A stretch of 64,000 bases of DNA from Pseudacidovorax sp. (GTDB taxonomy: Bacteria; Pseudomonadota; Gammaproteobacteria; Burkholderiales; Burkholderiaceae_C), in the NCBI RefSeq assembly GCF_017991995.1, contig NZ_JAGOPN010000004.1:214245-278244 (forward strand), read 5' to 3'. Position numbers and translations under genes: made by a program. The notes under the pieces are model-generated. The model ran no database searches and had not been told where the DNA came from. It saw nothing but the letters and a program-made list of their open reading frames with translations. Position 1 is the stretch's first letter. Each line of letters opens with the position of its first letter. Below, in pieces: positions 27,394 to 36,191 of this stretch.

Positions 27394-28122
27394 TCAACCC
27401 AAGAGCCGGAAGATCAGCGGCATGAGCAGGGCAGCCAGCACCACCTGCAGGCCCAGCGCCAGCCCGGCATAGGCACCCGCGTCGGCGTTCACCTGCAGGG
27501 CCCGCGCGGCGCCGATGCCGTGCGCGGCGGTGCCCAGCGCAAAGCCGCGGGCGGTCCAGCCCGAGCCGGCTGCAGGCACGCGCAGAAGATCAAACAGGTA
27601 CTTGCCGCTCAGCGCGCCCACCATGCCTGTCAGGACGGCAAAGACCGCGGAGAGCGCCGGCACGCCGCCGATCTTCTCGGCGATGCCCATGGCCACGGGC
27701 GCCGTCACCGACTTGGGCGCCATCGACAGCACCACATCCTTGGGCAGGCCGAAGAGCCACGCCAGCAGCACGGCCGATGCGCCCGCGGCGCCGCCGCCCA
27801 GCAGCGCGGCCAGCAGCAGGCGAGGACCGCGCGCGCGCAGTTCGGCCCGGCGTTCCCACAAGGGCCAGGCCAACGCCACCACGGCGGGGCCGAGCAGGAA
27901 GTGGATGAACTGCGCCCCCGAAAAATAGGTCGGGTACTTCACCCCGGTCGCCGTCAGCAGCAGCGCCAGCACCACCACCGACCACAGCACCGGATTGGCC
28001 CAGGGCGCACCCTGCATGCGGCCATAGAAGGCCTGCGCCAGCAGGTAGACGACCAGCGTGGCCGTCAGGCCGAACAGCGGCGTGGCCGAGAGGTAGACCC
28101 AGAGTTCGACGAAGTGGGGCAT
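27394..28122 (-). CDS. lrgB: LrgB-family membrane protein
   Basis: 242 residues from the ATG at 28122. It has about seven hydrophobic segments. The LrgB signature is present: PKSVTAPVAMGIAEKIGGVPALSAVFAVLTGMVGALSG and the GTAAHGIGAARAL histidine motif. With LrgA it forms a membrane pair first described as holin-antiholin-like, and now linked to pyruvate or glycolate/glycerate transport in bacteria and plastids. The start overlaps the lrgA stop by 1 nt (TGATG), so translation is coupled. Because glcD lies directly upstream, a role in glycolate transport is favoured here. Confidence 0.9.
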   Translation of the reverse strand: MPHFVELWVYLSATPLFGLTATLVVYLLAQAFYGRMQGAPWANPVLWSVVVLALLLTATGVKYPTYFSGAQFIHFLLGPAVVALAWPLWERRAELRARGPRLLLAALLGGGAAGASAVLLAWLFGLPKDVVLSMAPKSVTAPVAMGIAEKIGGVPALSAVFAVLTGMVGALSGKYLFDLLRVPAAGSGWTARGFALGTAAHGIGAARALQVNADAGAYAGLALGLQVVLAALLMPLIFRLLG

Positions 28123-28478
28123 CAGCGCTTCTCCTGTTCTTCCTTCGGGCGGCCGGCATGCAGCACCAGTGCGGTGACCGCCAAGCCGATCCAGGTGGAA
28201 AGGGCGACGACCAGCAGGATGCGCAGCCCATAGTCCGCGAACAGGCCCAGGTGCGTCATCACGCCCACGCCCACCGGCACGAAGAGCAGCGACAGGTGCG
28301 ACAGCAAAAACTGCGCGCACACGGCCACTGCCTCGCGGATGGCGGCCACGCGCAGCGCCGGCAGCAGCATCAAGAGGCCCAGCACGGGGCCGGGCAGCGG
28401 CAGATGAAGGCCGCGAGAGATCAGCTCGCCCAGCGACTGGAAGACCAGCAGCCAGGCCAGGCCGCGCAAGCCCTGCAT
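28122..28478 (-). CDS. lrgA: LrgA/CidA-family membrane protein
   Basis: 118 residues with four hydrophobic segments. The family motif is LPLPGPVLGLLMLLPAL after the first helix, followed by LLSHLSLLFVPVGVGVMTH. The ATG overlaps the glcD stop by 1 nt (TGATG) and the stop overlaps lrgB by 1 nt. The C-terminus is charged (GRPKEEQEKR). It is the partner of LrgB. Confidence 0.88.
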   Translation of the reverse strand: MQGLRGLAWLLVFQSLGELISRGLHLPLPGPVLGLLMLLPALRVAAIREAVAVCAQFLLSHLSLLFVPVGVGVMTHLGLFADYGLRILLVVALSTWIGLAVTALVLHAGRPKEEQEKR

Positions 28479-29980
28479 CAGAACCGCGGCAGCTCGGGAT
28501 GCGGCAGCCGCCCGCCGCGCACCACCTGCTTGCCGTATTCGGCGCAGCGCGCCAGCGTCGGGATAACCTTGCCGGGGTTGAGCAGGCCGGCAGGGTCGAA
28601 GGCGGCCTTCACCGCGAACATCTGCGCGTTCTCCTCGGCGGTGAACTGCACGCACATGCTGCTGAGCTTTTCCACGCCCACGCCATGCTCGCCCGAGACG
28701 GTGCCGCCCATGGCGACGCTGGTCTCCAGGATGTCGGCGCCGAACAGCTCGCAGCGGTGCAGCTCGTCGGGGTCGTTGGCATCGAACAGCACCAGCGGAT
28801 GCAGGTTGCCGTCGCCGGCGTGGAAGACGTTGCAGCAGCGCAGGCCGTACTTCTTCTCCATCTCCGCGATGGCGAGCAGGATGTCGGCCAGGCGCTTGCG
28901 CGGGATGGTCGAGTCCAGGCACATGTAGTCCGGGCTGATGCGGCCCGAGGCGGGGAAGGCGTTCTTGCGGCCGCTCCAGAAGCGCAGCCGCTCTTCCTCG
29001 CTCTGGCTCACGGCGATGGCCGTGGCGCCGCAGCCGCGCAGCACTTCGCTCATGCGGCCGATCTCCTCATCGACCTCTTCGGGCGTGCCGTCGGATTCGC
29101 ACAGCAGGATGGCGGCGGCCGTGAGGTCGTAGCCGGCATGCACGAAGTCCTCGACGGCGGCCGTCATGGGCTTGTCCATCATCTCCAGGCCTGCCGGGAT
29201 GATGCCGGCGGCGATCACCGCTGCCACCGCGTCGCCGGCCTTCTGCACGTCGTCGAAGCTGGCCATGATGCAGCGCGCCAGCTGCGGCTTGGGCACCAGC
29301 TTGACGGTGACTTCGAGCGTCACGGCCAGCATGCCCTCGCTGCCGACGACCAGCGGAAGCAGGTCGAGGCCTGGCGCATCCAGCGCCTCGCCACCGAACT
29401 CCACCTGCTCGCCGTCGGCCAGGAAGCCGCGCACCCGCAGCACGTTGTGCAGCGTCAGGCCGTACTTGAGGCAGTGCACGCCGCCGGAGTTCTCGGCCAC
29501 GTTGCCGCCGATGGTGCAGGCGATCTGGCTGGAGGGGTCGGGCGCGTAGTACAGCCCGTAGGGCGCGGCGGCCTCGCTGATGGCCAGGTTGCGCACGCCG
29601 CACTGCACGGTGGCGGTGCGGGCGACGGGGTCGACCTTCAGGATCTGGTTGAAGCGGGCGAGCGACAGCGTCACGCCCTCGCCGTGCGGCATCGCGCCGC
29701 CCGAGAGGCCCGTGCCCGCGCCGCGCGCCACCACCGGCACGCCCAGGCCATGGCAGGTGCGAAGTACCGCCTGCACCTGGGCCTCGGTCTCGGGCAGGGC
29801 CACCACCAGCGGGCGCTGGCGGTAGGCCGTCAGGCCATCGCATTCGTAGGGCGTGGTGTCCTCGTCCTGCCACAGCAGGGCATGCGCGGGCAGCAGGGCG
29901 CCCAGGGCCCGCACCACCTGGGCCTGTCGTTCCGCGCGCTGGAAGTTCGATTGCTGGACGGAGGTGGTGGGAGCGTTCAT
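28478..29980 (-). CDS. glcD: Glycolate oxidase subunit GlcD (FAD-binding)
   Basis: 500 residues. It is a PCMH-type FAD domain with RPLVVALPETEAQVQAVLRTCH, GAGTGLSGGAMPHGEGV and GGNVAENSGGVHCLKYG. The C-terminal oxidase domain has CNVFHAGDGNLHPL and the end signature GTVSGEHGVGVEKL. GlcD oxidises glycolate (or D-lactate-like 2-hydroxyacids) to glyoxylate, normally with GlcE and GlcF. Those subunits are not next to it; instead lrgA and lrgB follow with 1-nt overlaps, and purU precedes by 22 bp. Either glcEF are elsewhere, or this is a stand-alone homologue such as a D-2-hydroxyacid dehydrogenase. Confidence 0.88.
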   Translation of the reverse strand: MNAPTTSVQQSNFQRAERQAQVVRALGALLPAHALLWQDEDTTPYECDGLTAYRQRPLVVALPETEAQVQAVLRTCHGLGVPVVARGAGTGLSGGAMPHGEGVTLSLARFNQILKVDPVARTATVQCGVRNLAISEAAAPYGLYYAPDPSSQIACTIGGNVAENSGGVHCLKYGLTLHNVLRVRGFLADGEQVEFGGEALDAPGLDLLPLVVGSEGMLAVTLEVTVKLVPKPQLARCIMASFDDVQKAGDAVAAVIAAGIIPAGLEMMDKPMTAAVEDFVHAGYDLTAAAILLCESDGTPEEVDEEIGRMSEVLRGCGATAIAVSQSEEERLRFWSGRKNAFPASGRISPDYMCLDSTIPRKRLADILLAIAEMEKKYGLRCCNVFHAGDGNLHPLVLFDANDPDELHRCELFGADILETSVAMGGTVSGEHGVGVEKLSSMCVQFTAEENAQMFAVKAAFDPAGLLNPGKVIPTLARCAEYGKQVVRGGRLPHPELPRF

Positions 29981-30002
29981 GGCGGGGTCGCGAGGAGGAG
30001 GG

Positions 30003-30848
30003 CTAACGGAAGATCACCGTGCGGTGGCCGTTGAGCAGCACGCGGTGCTCGCTGTGCCACTTGACGGCGCGGGCCAGCACCAGGCTTTCGGTGTCGCGGC
30101 CGCGGGCCGTGAGGTCCTCGACGGTGTCGGTGTGGTCGGCGCGGGCCACGTCCTGCTCGATGATGGGGCCTTCGTCCAGGTCGGCCGTCACGTAGTGGGC
30201 GGTGGCGCCGATCAGCTTCACGCCGCGGTCGTGCGCCTGGTAGTAGGGCTTGGCGCCCTTGAAGCTGGGCAGGAAGCTGTGGTGGATGTTGATGGCCCGG
30301 CCGGCCAGCCGGCCGCACATCTCGTTCGACAGGATCTGCATGTAGCGCGCCAGCACCACCAGGTCCGCGCCCTCGGCCTCGATGATCTCCAGCTGCTTCG
30401 CCTCGGCCTGGGCCTTGGTGGCGGCGGTCACCGGGATGTGGTGGAAGGGCACGTTGTAGCTGGCGGCCAGCTGGTAGAAGTCGCGGTGGTTGCTGATGAT
30501 GGCGCGGATGTCCACCGGCAGCAGGCCGCTCTTCCAGCGGAACAGCAGGTCGTTGAGGCAGTGGCCTTCCTTGCTGACCAGCAGCACGGTCTTCATCGGC
30601 TGCTGGGCGGCGTGCAGCTTCCAGGCCATGCCGAAGCCGTCGGCCAGCGAGGCCAGCTGACTGCGCAGCTCGGCCTCCGGCACGCCCTCGCAGGCGAAGC
30701 GCACGCGCATGAAGAACAGGCCCGTGCCATGGTCGTTGTACTGGGCGGCCTCTTCGATGTTGCCGCCCCGCTCCATCAGGAAGCCCGAGACGGCATGCAC
30801 GATGCCGCGGCGGTCCGGGCAGGAAAGGGTCAGGATGTACGCGCTCAT
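30003..30848 (-). CDS. purU: Formyltetrahydrofolate deformylase
   Basis: 281 residues from the ATG at 30848; the open frame continues upstream but only this start gives the conserved N-terminus SAYILTLSCPDRRGIVHAVSGFL. There is an ACT domain (1-80), then a formyltransferase-type hydrolase domain with NHRDFYQLA, ARYMQILS, the catalytic segment INIHHSFLPSFKGAKPY, and GATAHYVTADLDEGPIIEQD. It hydrolyses 10-formyl-THF to THF and formate, balancing the one-carbon pool and supplying formate for PurT. The 22-bp gap to glcD suggests one operon purU-glcD-lrgAB. Confidence 0.93.
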   Translation of the reverse strand: MSAYILTLSCPDRRGIVHAVSGFLMERGGNIEEAAQYNDHGTGLFFMRVRFACEGVPEAELRSQLASLADGFGMAWKLHAAQQPMKTVLLVSKEGHCLNDLLFRWKSGLLPVDIRAIISNHRDFYQLAASYNVPFHHIPVTAATKAQAEAKQLEIIEAEGADLVVLARYMQILSNEMCGRLAGRAINIHHSFLPSFKGAKPYYQAHDRGVKLIGATAHYVTADLDEGPIIEQDVARADHTDTVEDLTARGRDTESLVLARAVKWHSEHRVLLNGHRTVIFR

Positions 30849-30915
30849 GAGGGGGCGGATTGTCGCAGCGCCGGCAGCGGGGCGTCGGCGGGCGCAGCGG
30901 CGCGGTCGGCGGGGC

Positions 30916-31722
30916 TCAGAGCTCGCCCGGCGAGAGCGCCGCCAGCGCGGCCCGGCAGTTGCGGGCGATGAGTTCCTGCCGCTGGCGCGGCATGCGCTCC
31001 AGCGTGGAGGCGACGCTGATGCCCGCCACCGCCTCGCCGCGCGCGTTGCGCACCGCCATGCCCACGGCCAGCACGTTGCGCGTGGCATGGTTGCCGATGA
31101 CCGACCAGCCGCGCTCGCGCGTGGCCCGCACCAGGATGCGCAGCCGCTCGGGCGTCATGCCGCCGTAGCGCGGCAGCTGCGCGGCGTTGGCGGCAATCAC
31201 CTCGTCCACCTGCGCATCGGGCAGGGCGGCCAGCAGGGCCAGCCCGGCCGCGCCCACGCCCAGCGGCTGGCGCGTGCCCACCTGGATCACCAGCACCTGC
31301 ACCGGGTGCGTGCCCACCTGACGCGCGATGCAGTGGGAGGCCGCACCCTCGCGCACGATGGCGAAGGCCGCATCGCCGCAGGCGCGGCTCACGCGTTCGA
31401 GCACCGGCTGCAACTGCACCGCCATGTTGGGCTGCCGGGCCGCAGGCTCCAGCGCGCCCCAGCGCGGGCCCGGCACGTAGAGGAAGCGGCCGCGTTGCGC
31501 CACATGGCCGCCCTCCTTCAGCGTGGCCAGCAGCCGGTAGACCGGCGCCCGCTCCAGGCCGGTGGCGCGGCACAGGTCGACCACACGCAGGCCCTCGGGC
31601 CGGGCCATCACGGCGTCCAGGATCTGGAGCCCGCGGCGCAGGGTGCGGCTGCCGGGGTCCTCCGTGGCCTCGGCGGGATCGTCCGGCTGCCGGACGTTTT
31701 CGTTCGTGTTTCGGGAGGCCAT
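30916..31722 (-). CDS. IclR-family transcriptional regulator
   Basis: 268 residues from the ATG at 31722 (further in-frame ATGs lie at 31740 and 31794). The winged helix is near residues 26-85 (RTLRRGLQILDAVMARPEGLRVVDLCRATGLERAPVYRLLATL). The C-terminal GAF-like effector domain includes RQPLGVGAAGLALLAALP and a C-terminal VASTLERMP. IclR proteins sense small carboxylates. It is divergent from a Bug-CoA ligase-citryl-CoA lyase cassette with a gap of about 96 bp and is its likely regulator. purU lies on its other side on the same strand but is separated from it. Confidence 0.85.
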   Translation of the reverse strand: MASRNTNENVRQPDDPAEATEDPGSRTLRRGLQILDAVMARPEGLRVVDLCRATGLERAPVYRLLATLKEGGHVAQRGRFLYVPGPRWGALEPAARQPNMAVQLQPVLERVSRACGDAAFAIVREGAASHCIARQVGTHPVQVLVIQVGTRQPLGVGAAGLALLAALPDAQVDEVIAANAAQLPRYGGMTPERLRILVRATRERGWSVIGNHATRNVLAVGMAVRNARGEAVAGISVASTLERMPRQRQELIARNCRAALAALSPGEL

Positions 31723-31818
31723 CTCCAAGAATCCGCCCATCCAAAAGCCTGCAGTGTGCCGCGCATCGCGCGCTGCGCCGACGGGCTCTGGCATTCGAAC
31801 ATCACGGAGACAACGACC

Positions 31819-32856
31819 ATGCCTGCATCCTCACCCCGTCCCTCGCCCTGGCCCGCCCTGCGCCCGCAACGCGCCGGCCGCCGCCTGTTCACCTTGGCCG
31901 CCCTGGCCGCCGCCGTGGTGCTCGGCAGCGCGACGGCGCCAGCCGCCGCCCAGCCGGAGGCCTGGCCGGCCAAGCCGATCCGGCTCGTCGTCGGCTATGC
32001 CGCCGGTGGCGCCACCGACGTGGTGGCGCGCCTGGTGGCCGTGAAGATGGGCGAACAGCTGGGCCAGCCCATGCTGGTGGACAACCGCGCGGGGGCCAAC
32101 AGCAACCTCGGCGCCGAGATCGTGGCCCGCGCCGCGCCCGACGGCTACACGCTCTACGTCTACACCATCGCCAACACCATCAATGCCTCGCTCTATCCCA
32201 GGCTGGGCTACGACCCGGTGAAGGACTTCGAGCTGGCGGGCCTGATGGCCAAGATCCCCAACATCCTGGTGGTCAATCCCAAGTTGCCGATCCGCTCGGT
32301 GGCCGACTATGTGCGCTACGCCAAGGCGTCGAAGGAGGGCCTCACCTTCGCCTCGTCCGGCGCCGGCTCGTCCATCCACCTGTCGGGCGAGATGTTCAAG
32401 ATGCAGTCGGGCCTCAACATGCTGCATGTGCCCTACAAGGGAAGTGCGCCCGCCATCACCGACCTGATGGGCGGCCAGGTCGACTCGATGTTCGACAACG
32501 CGCCCTCGTCGCTGCCGCATGTGCAGGCCGGCAAGCTGCGCGCCATCGCGGTCACCAGCGCCCAGCGCCTGCCGCAGTTGCCCGATGTGCCCACGCTGGC
32601 CGAGTCGGGCTACGCGGGCTTCGACGTGCAGTCCTGGTTCGCCCTGGCCGCGCCGGCCGGCACGCCGCGGCCGGTGATCGACCGGCTCAATGCCGCCCTG
32701 GCCAAGGTGCTGGCCGCGCCCGACGTGCGCCAGCGCCTGCAGGACCTGGCGGCCACGCCGGCCAGTGGCACGCCCGAGCAGGCGCGCGCCTTCGCCGCGG
32801 CCGAGATCCAGCGCTGGCGCGAGGTCGTCAAGGCCTCGGGCGCCAGCGCCCAGTAA
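31819..32856 (+). CDS. Bug/TctC-family periplasmic solute-binding protein
   Basis: 345 residues from the ATG at 31819, preceded by ACGGAGA. The signal peptide is long and Arg-rich and cleaved near APAAA-QPEA. The tripartite-tricarboxylate-receptor fold begins WPAKPIRLVVGYAAGGATDVVARLV; further hallmarks are VDNRAGANSNLGAEIVARAAPDGYT, YKGSAPAITDLMGGQVD and TPRPVIDRLNAAL. These proteins bind carboxylates such as citrate, glutamate or nicotinate. No TctA/TctB permease is adjacent, as is common in Burkholderiales, so the partner is elsewhere. It is first in a three-gene cassette with a CoA ligase and a citryl-CoA lyase-like protein. Confidence 0.9.
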   Translation: MPASSPRPSPWPALRPQRAGRRLFTLAALAAAVVLGSATAPAAAQPEAWPAKPIRLVVGYAAGGATDVVARLVAVKMGEQLGQPMLVDNRAGANSNLGAEIVARAAPDGYTLYVYTIANTINASLYPRLGYDPVKDFELAGLMAKIPNILVVNPKLPIRSVADYVRYAKASKEGLTFASSGAGSSIHLSGEMFKMQSGLNMLHVPYKGSAPAITDLMGGQVDSMFDNAPSSLPHVQAGKLRAIAVTSAQRLPQLPDVPTLAESGYAGFDVQSWFALAAPAGTPRPVIDRLNAALAKVLAAPDVRQRLQDLAATPASGTPEQARAFAAAEIQRWREVVKASGASAQ

Positions 32857-32929
32857 GCGCAGGCGCGGCGCGCGCATCCCGCCGCCGCGCCCTGCATCAC
32901 GCCCGAGCGGGCCGTTTTCCTTCCTGACC

Positions 32930-34441
32930 ATGTACCCCATCGACTTCTTCTGGCGGGCCGCCCAGCGCTGGCCTGCGCGCACCGCCATCGACGCCCCCGA
33001 GGGCCTGCTGCGCTACGACGCGCTCGCCGCCCGGGTCGCCGCCCTGGCCGCCGGCCTGATGGCCCTGGATCCGGCGCCGCAGAGCCGCGTGGGCCTCTGC
33101 GCCGCCAACAGCACGGATCACATCGCCGCGCTGCTGGCCGTGCTGGCCTGCGGCAAGGTGTGGGTGCCGCTCAACCCCAAGAGCACGCGGCCGGAGATCC
33201 GGCGCATCGTCGATGCCACCGAGCCCTCCATCCTGGTGCTGGACGCGGCCCATGCCGACCTGCTGGACGGCGCGCCGGGTGCCCGCGTGCTGACGGGCGA
33301 TGCGGTGCCATCCGCCAGCGCCACCACGCTGCAGGCGCTGGAACAGGCCCACGCGGGCGCCCCGCCGCCGCGCCTGGCGCTGCCCGGCGACGCCACGCAG
33401 GCCATCAAGTTCACCGGCGGCACCACCGGTCTGCCCAAGGGCGTGATGCAGCCCTACCGCGCGTGGATGGCCACCATCGCCAACCAGATCCACGCCTGGG
33501 GCTTCGACGAACACGAGCGCTATGTGGTGGCGGCGCCCATCACCCACGGCACGTCGACCTACCTGCTGCCCATCCTGGCGCAGGGCGGCTGCCATGTGCT
33601 GCTGGCGGGCGCCGGCGCCGAGGCCGTGCGCACCGCCTTCCGCGAGCGCGGCGGCACCGCCTGCTTCATGCCGCCCACGCTGGTCTACATGCTGATGGCG
33701 CTGCCGGAGGCGAGCCGCGACGACTTTCCCCAGCTGCGCCGTCTGATCTACGGCGGCGCCCCGATGCCGCCCGAGAAGATCCGCCAGGTGCGCGACTTCT
33801 TCGGCCCGGTGCTGGGCACCACCTACGGCCAGACCGAGGCGCCGCAGATCCTCACCGTGATGCGGCCCGAGGACTTCGACGACCCGCGCAACTGGCCCGC
33901 CGTCGGTCGCACCACCTGGTTCAGCGACGTGGCCATCATGGCGCCCGACGGCCGCCTGCTGCCGCCCGGCGAGGTGGGCGAGGTGGTGGCCCGCGGCGAC
34001 CTGCTGATGACCGGCTACTGGCGCCTGCCCGACAAGACCGACGAGACGCTGGTGGACGGCTGGCTGCACACCGGCGACCGCGGCCTCATCGACGAGCGCG
34101 GCTACCTCTTCCTCAAGGACCGGCTCAAGGACATGGTCATCACCGGTGGCTTCAACGTCTACCCGGTGGACGTGGAGAACGCCCTGGGCCAGCACCCCGC
34201 CGTGCACGAATGCGCCGTGTTCGGCCTGCCCGACGACAAGTGGGGCGAGACGGTGCAGGCCGCGGTGCAGCTGCGCCCCGGCGCCGACGTGGGCGAGGCC
34301 GAGCTGATCGCCTTCGTGCGCGAGCGCCTGGGGCCGGTGCAGACGCCCAAGCGCATCCACTTCCATGCCAGCCTGCCGCGCTCGCCGGTGGGCAAGGTGC
34401 TCAAGACCGCCGTGCGCGACGCCGCCCTGGCCGCCAACTGA
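32930..34441 (+). CDS. AMP-forming acyl/carboxylate-CoA ligase
   Basis: 503 residues. P-loop IKFTGGTTGLPKGVM (about residues 160-174), A5 TTYGQTEAPQI, WLHTGDRGLIDERGYL, hinge KDRLKDMVITGGFNVYP, and catalytic lysine in LPRSPVGKVLKT (near residue 492). It converts an unknown carboxylate to its CoA ester. Its place between a Bug receptor and a citryl-CoA lyase-like gene suggests that the imported acid is activated and then cleaved. It is 73 bp after the receptor and 19 bp before the lyase-like gene. Confidence 0.86.
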   Translation: MYPIDFFWRAAQRWPARTAIDAPEGLLRYDALAARVAALAAGLMALDPAPQSRVGLCAANSTDHIAALLAVLACGKVWVPLNPKSTRPEIRRIVDATEPSILVLDAAHADLLDGAPGARVLTGDAVPSASATTLQALEQAHAGAPPPRLALPGDATQAIKFTGGTTGLPKGVMQPYRAWMATIANQIHAWGFDEHERYVVAAPITHGTSTYLLPILAQGGCHVLLAGAGAEAVRTAFRERGGTACFMPPTLVYMLMALPEASRDDFPQLRRLIYGGAPMPPEKIRQVRDFFGPVLGTTYGQTEAPQILTVMRPEDFDDPRNWPAVGRTTWFSDVAIMAPDGRLLPPGEVGEVVARGDLLMTGYWRLPDKTDETLVDGWLHTGDRGLIDERGYLFLKDRLKDMVITGGFNVYPVDVENALGQHPAVHECAVFGLPDDKWGETVQAAVQLRPGADVGEAELIAFVRERLGPVQTPKRIHFHASLPRSPVGKVLKTAVRDAALAAN

Positions 34442-34460
34442 CCCCTCCACGGAGACACCG

Positions 34461-35237
34461 ATGACCGACAAGAACGCCACCCCCGTCACCCGCCTGTGCA
34501 CCCACACCCTCACCAGCCTGCACTACCGCGCCGCGGACCTGGTGCAGGACCTGATGGGCCAGAAGACCTTCACCGAGGTGATGCTGATGCAGATCCTCGG
34601 CCGCACGCCGCGCCCGGTGGACATGCGCATCACCGACGTGGTGCTGATCGTGCTGATGGAGCATGGTCTCACGCCCAGCGCCATTGCCACGCGGCTGATC
34701 TACATGAGCGCACCCGAGAACCTGCAGGGCGCCGTCAGCGCCGGCCTGCTGGCGGTGGGCAGCTCCTTCGTGGGCACCATGGAGAACTGCTCGCGCCTGC
34801 TCGACCGCATCATGGCGGCCGAGGATCCGCAGGCCGAAGCCGCCGCCATCGCCCAGCACCACAAGGCGCAGAAGAGCGCCGTACCCGGCTTCGGCCACCA
34901 CCTGCACAAGCCGGTGGACCCGCGCGCCTACAAGCTGCTGGAACTCGGCCGTGCAGAGCCCGAGCTGGCCGGCCGTCACATCCGCGCGCTGGAGATGCTC
35001 TCGGCCGCCGTCGATGCCGCCGCGGGCCGGCCCATCACCATCAACGCCACGGGCGCAGTGGCCGCACTGCTGGGCGAGATCGGCGTGCCCACCGGCGTGA
35101 TGCGCGGCTTCGCCGTCATCTCCCGCGCGGCCGGCCTGGTGGCGCACATCGTCGAGGAGCAGCAGAGCCCCTCGGGCCGCTTCATCTGGGACACGGTGGA
35201 GCACGCCATTCCCTACGTGGGCGAGGGCGGTCGCTGA
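34461..35237 (+). CDS. Citrate synthase-fold protein, citryl-CoA lyase-like
   Basis: 258 residues, only the small-to-medium citrate-synthase-like domain (full citrate synthases have over 400). Visible conserved parts are MEHGLTPSAIATRLIYMSAPENLQGAVSAGLLAVGSSFVG, VPGFGHHLHKPVDPRAYKL (histidine pair near the active site) and GRFIWDTVEHAIPYV. This set is found in proteins called citryl-CoA lyase and in the C-terminal part of ATP-citrate lyase. It should perform a retro-Claisen or Claisen-type cleavage of a CoA thioester. The start has a good site (CCACGGAGACACCG before ATG). Substrate identity is inferred from context only. Confidence 0.8.
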   Translation: MTDKNATPVTRLCTHTLTSLHYRAADLVQDLMGQKTFTEVMLMQILGRTPRPVDMRITDVVLIVLMEHGLTPSAIATRLIYMSAPENLQGAVSAGLLAVGSSFVGTMENCSRLLDRIMAAEDPQAEAAAIAQHHKAQKSAVPGFGHHLHKPVDPRAYKLLELGRAEPELAGRHIRALEMLSAAVDAAAGRPITINATGAVAALLGEIGVPTGVMRGFAVISRAAGLVAHIVEEQQSPSGRFIWDTVEHAIPYVGEGGR

Positions 35238-35258
35238 GCGGCCTTTGCGCCGCCGTTT

Positions 35259-36104
35259 TCAGGGTTTGGCCGGCGCGGCGGGCTTGCGCAGCTCGGCGCA
35301 ATAGTCCCTGGGCGGCATGGCGGGCGTGGCCCAGAGTGCGTTGAAGCGCTGGCGGTCGGCACCCGCGCCGCCAGCGGCCATGCGCACGCTGCGCACCTTC
35401 AGGTCGGTCGGCAGGTGCTGGGGCACGCCCAGCGCCGGGTCAGCATGGCCGGCGCCGGTGATCAGCAGCACCACCCGGCTGGGCGCCGCCGCCTGCGTGG
35501 CCTGCGCCACAGTGCGCGCCATCTCGCGGTCGCGGGCGATCTGGATGCGGGTCATGGGCTGGATCTGCGATTCCGGCAGCAGGCCGCAGTGGCCCTCGCG
35601 CACCGCGGCCACCTGGGCCTGCCAGGCGGGCGGGGGCAGCTGGGCATCGAGCGAGACGTCGGCCATGGCGTCCTTCATGCGGGCGCGGGGCAGGTTGGCG
35701 CCGAGCACCGGCACGCCGGCGCCCACCGCGGCCATCACCACCGGGCCGTAGGCAGACCAGGGCCAGGCGCGGTCGTTCCAGGCCAGGGCGGCGCGAGCCT
35801 GCGCCTCGGTGGCGGTCGGGGGCAGCGCGGCGGTACTGCGGCCGCTGTCGGCCATCTCCAGCGCGACGGCCGCCAGGCGCTGGCGGGCGGCTAGCTGTTG
35901 CACCGTCTCGCGCTCGAGCGCATGGTGGGCGTCGGCATCGTGCTGCTCGCCGAGGATCAGCACCTGCGCGGGCAGCAGGGCATCCAGGCGGCGGGAGAGC
36001 GGGGTGTCGGGCGCGTCTGCCGCCATGCCGGCGCAGCCCGCGGCCAGCACGGCGGCCATCGACAGCGCCGCACAGCGGCAAAGCAGGGGCAGGGGAGACA
36101 GCAT
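35259..36104 (-). CDS. ChaN-like haem/iron-binding lipoprotein
   Basis: 281 residues from the ATG at 36104. The signal peptide ends in LAAGC (lipobox). The mature part has the ChaN pattern QVLILGEQHDADAHHALERETVQ, VALEMADSGR, then GAGVPVLGANLPRARM and VVLLITGAGHADPALGVPQHLP. ChaN-type lipoproteins bind cofactor haem at the outer membrane and are linked to iron uptake. It converges with the citryl-CoA lyase gene (21 bp between stops) and is nearly back-to-back with the AbrB-type permease gene. Confidence 0.82.
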   Translation of the reverse strand: MLSPLPLLCRCAALSMAAVLAAGCAGMAADAPDTPLSRRLDALLPAQVLILGEQHDADAHHALERETVQQLAARQRLAAVALEMADSGRSTAALPPTATEAQARAALAWNDRAWPWSAYGPVVMAAVGAGVPVLGANLPRARMKDAMADVSLDAQLPPPAWQAQVAAVREGHCGLLPESQIQPMTRIQIARDREMARTVAQATQAAAPSRVVLLITGAGHADPALGVPQHLPTDLKVRSVRMAAGGAGADRQRFNALWATPAMPPRDYCAELRKPAAPAKP

Positions 36105-36191
36105 GCCGCGGATACTAGGTGCACCGTCGGCGGCCTGCCTGTCCGTGCGATTCGCTTTCTTTCTCCGCTTCATTCCAGTCCCTCGCCTCCC

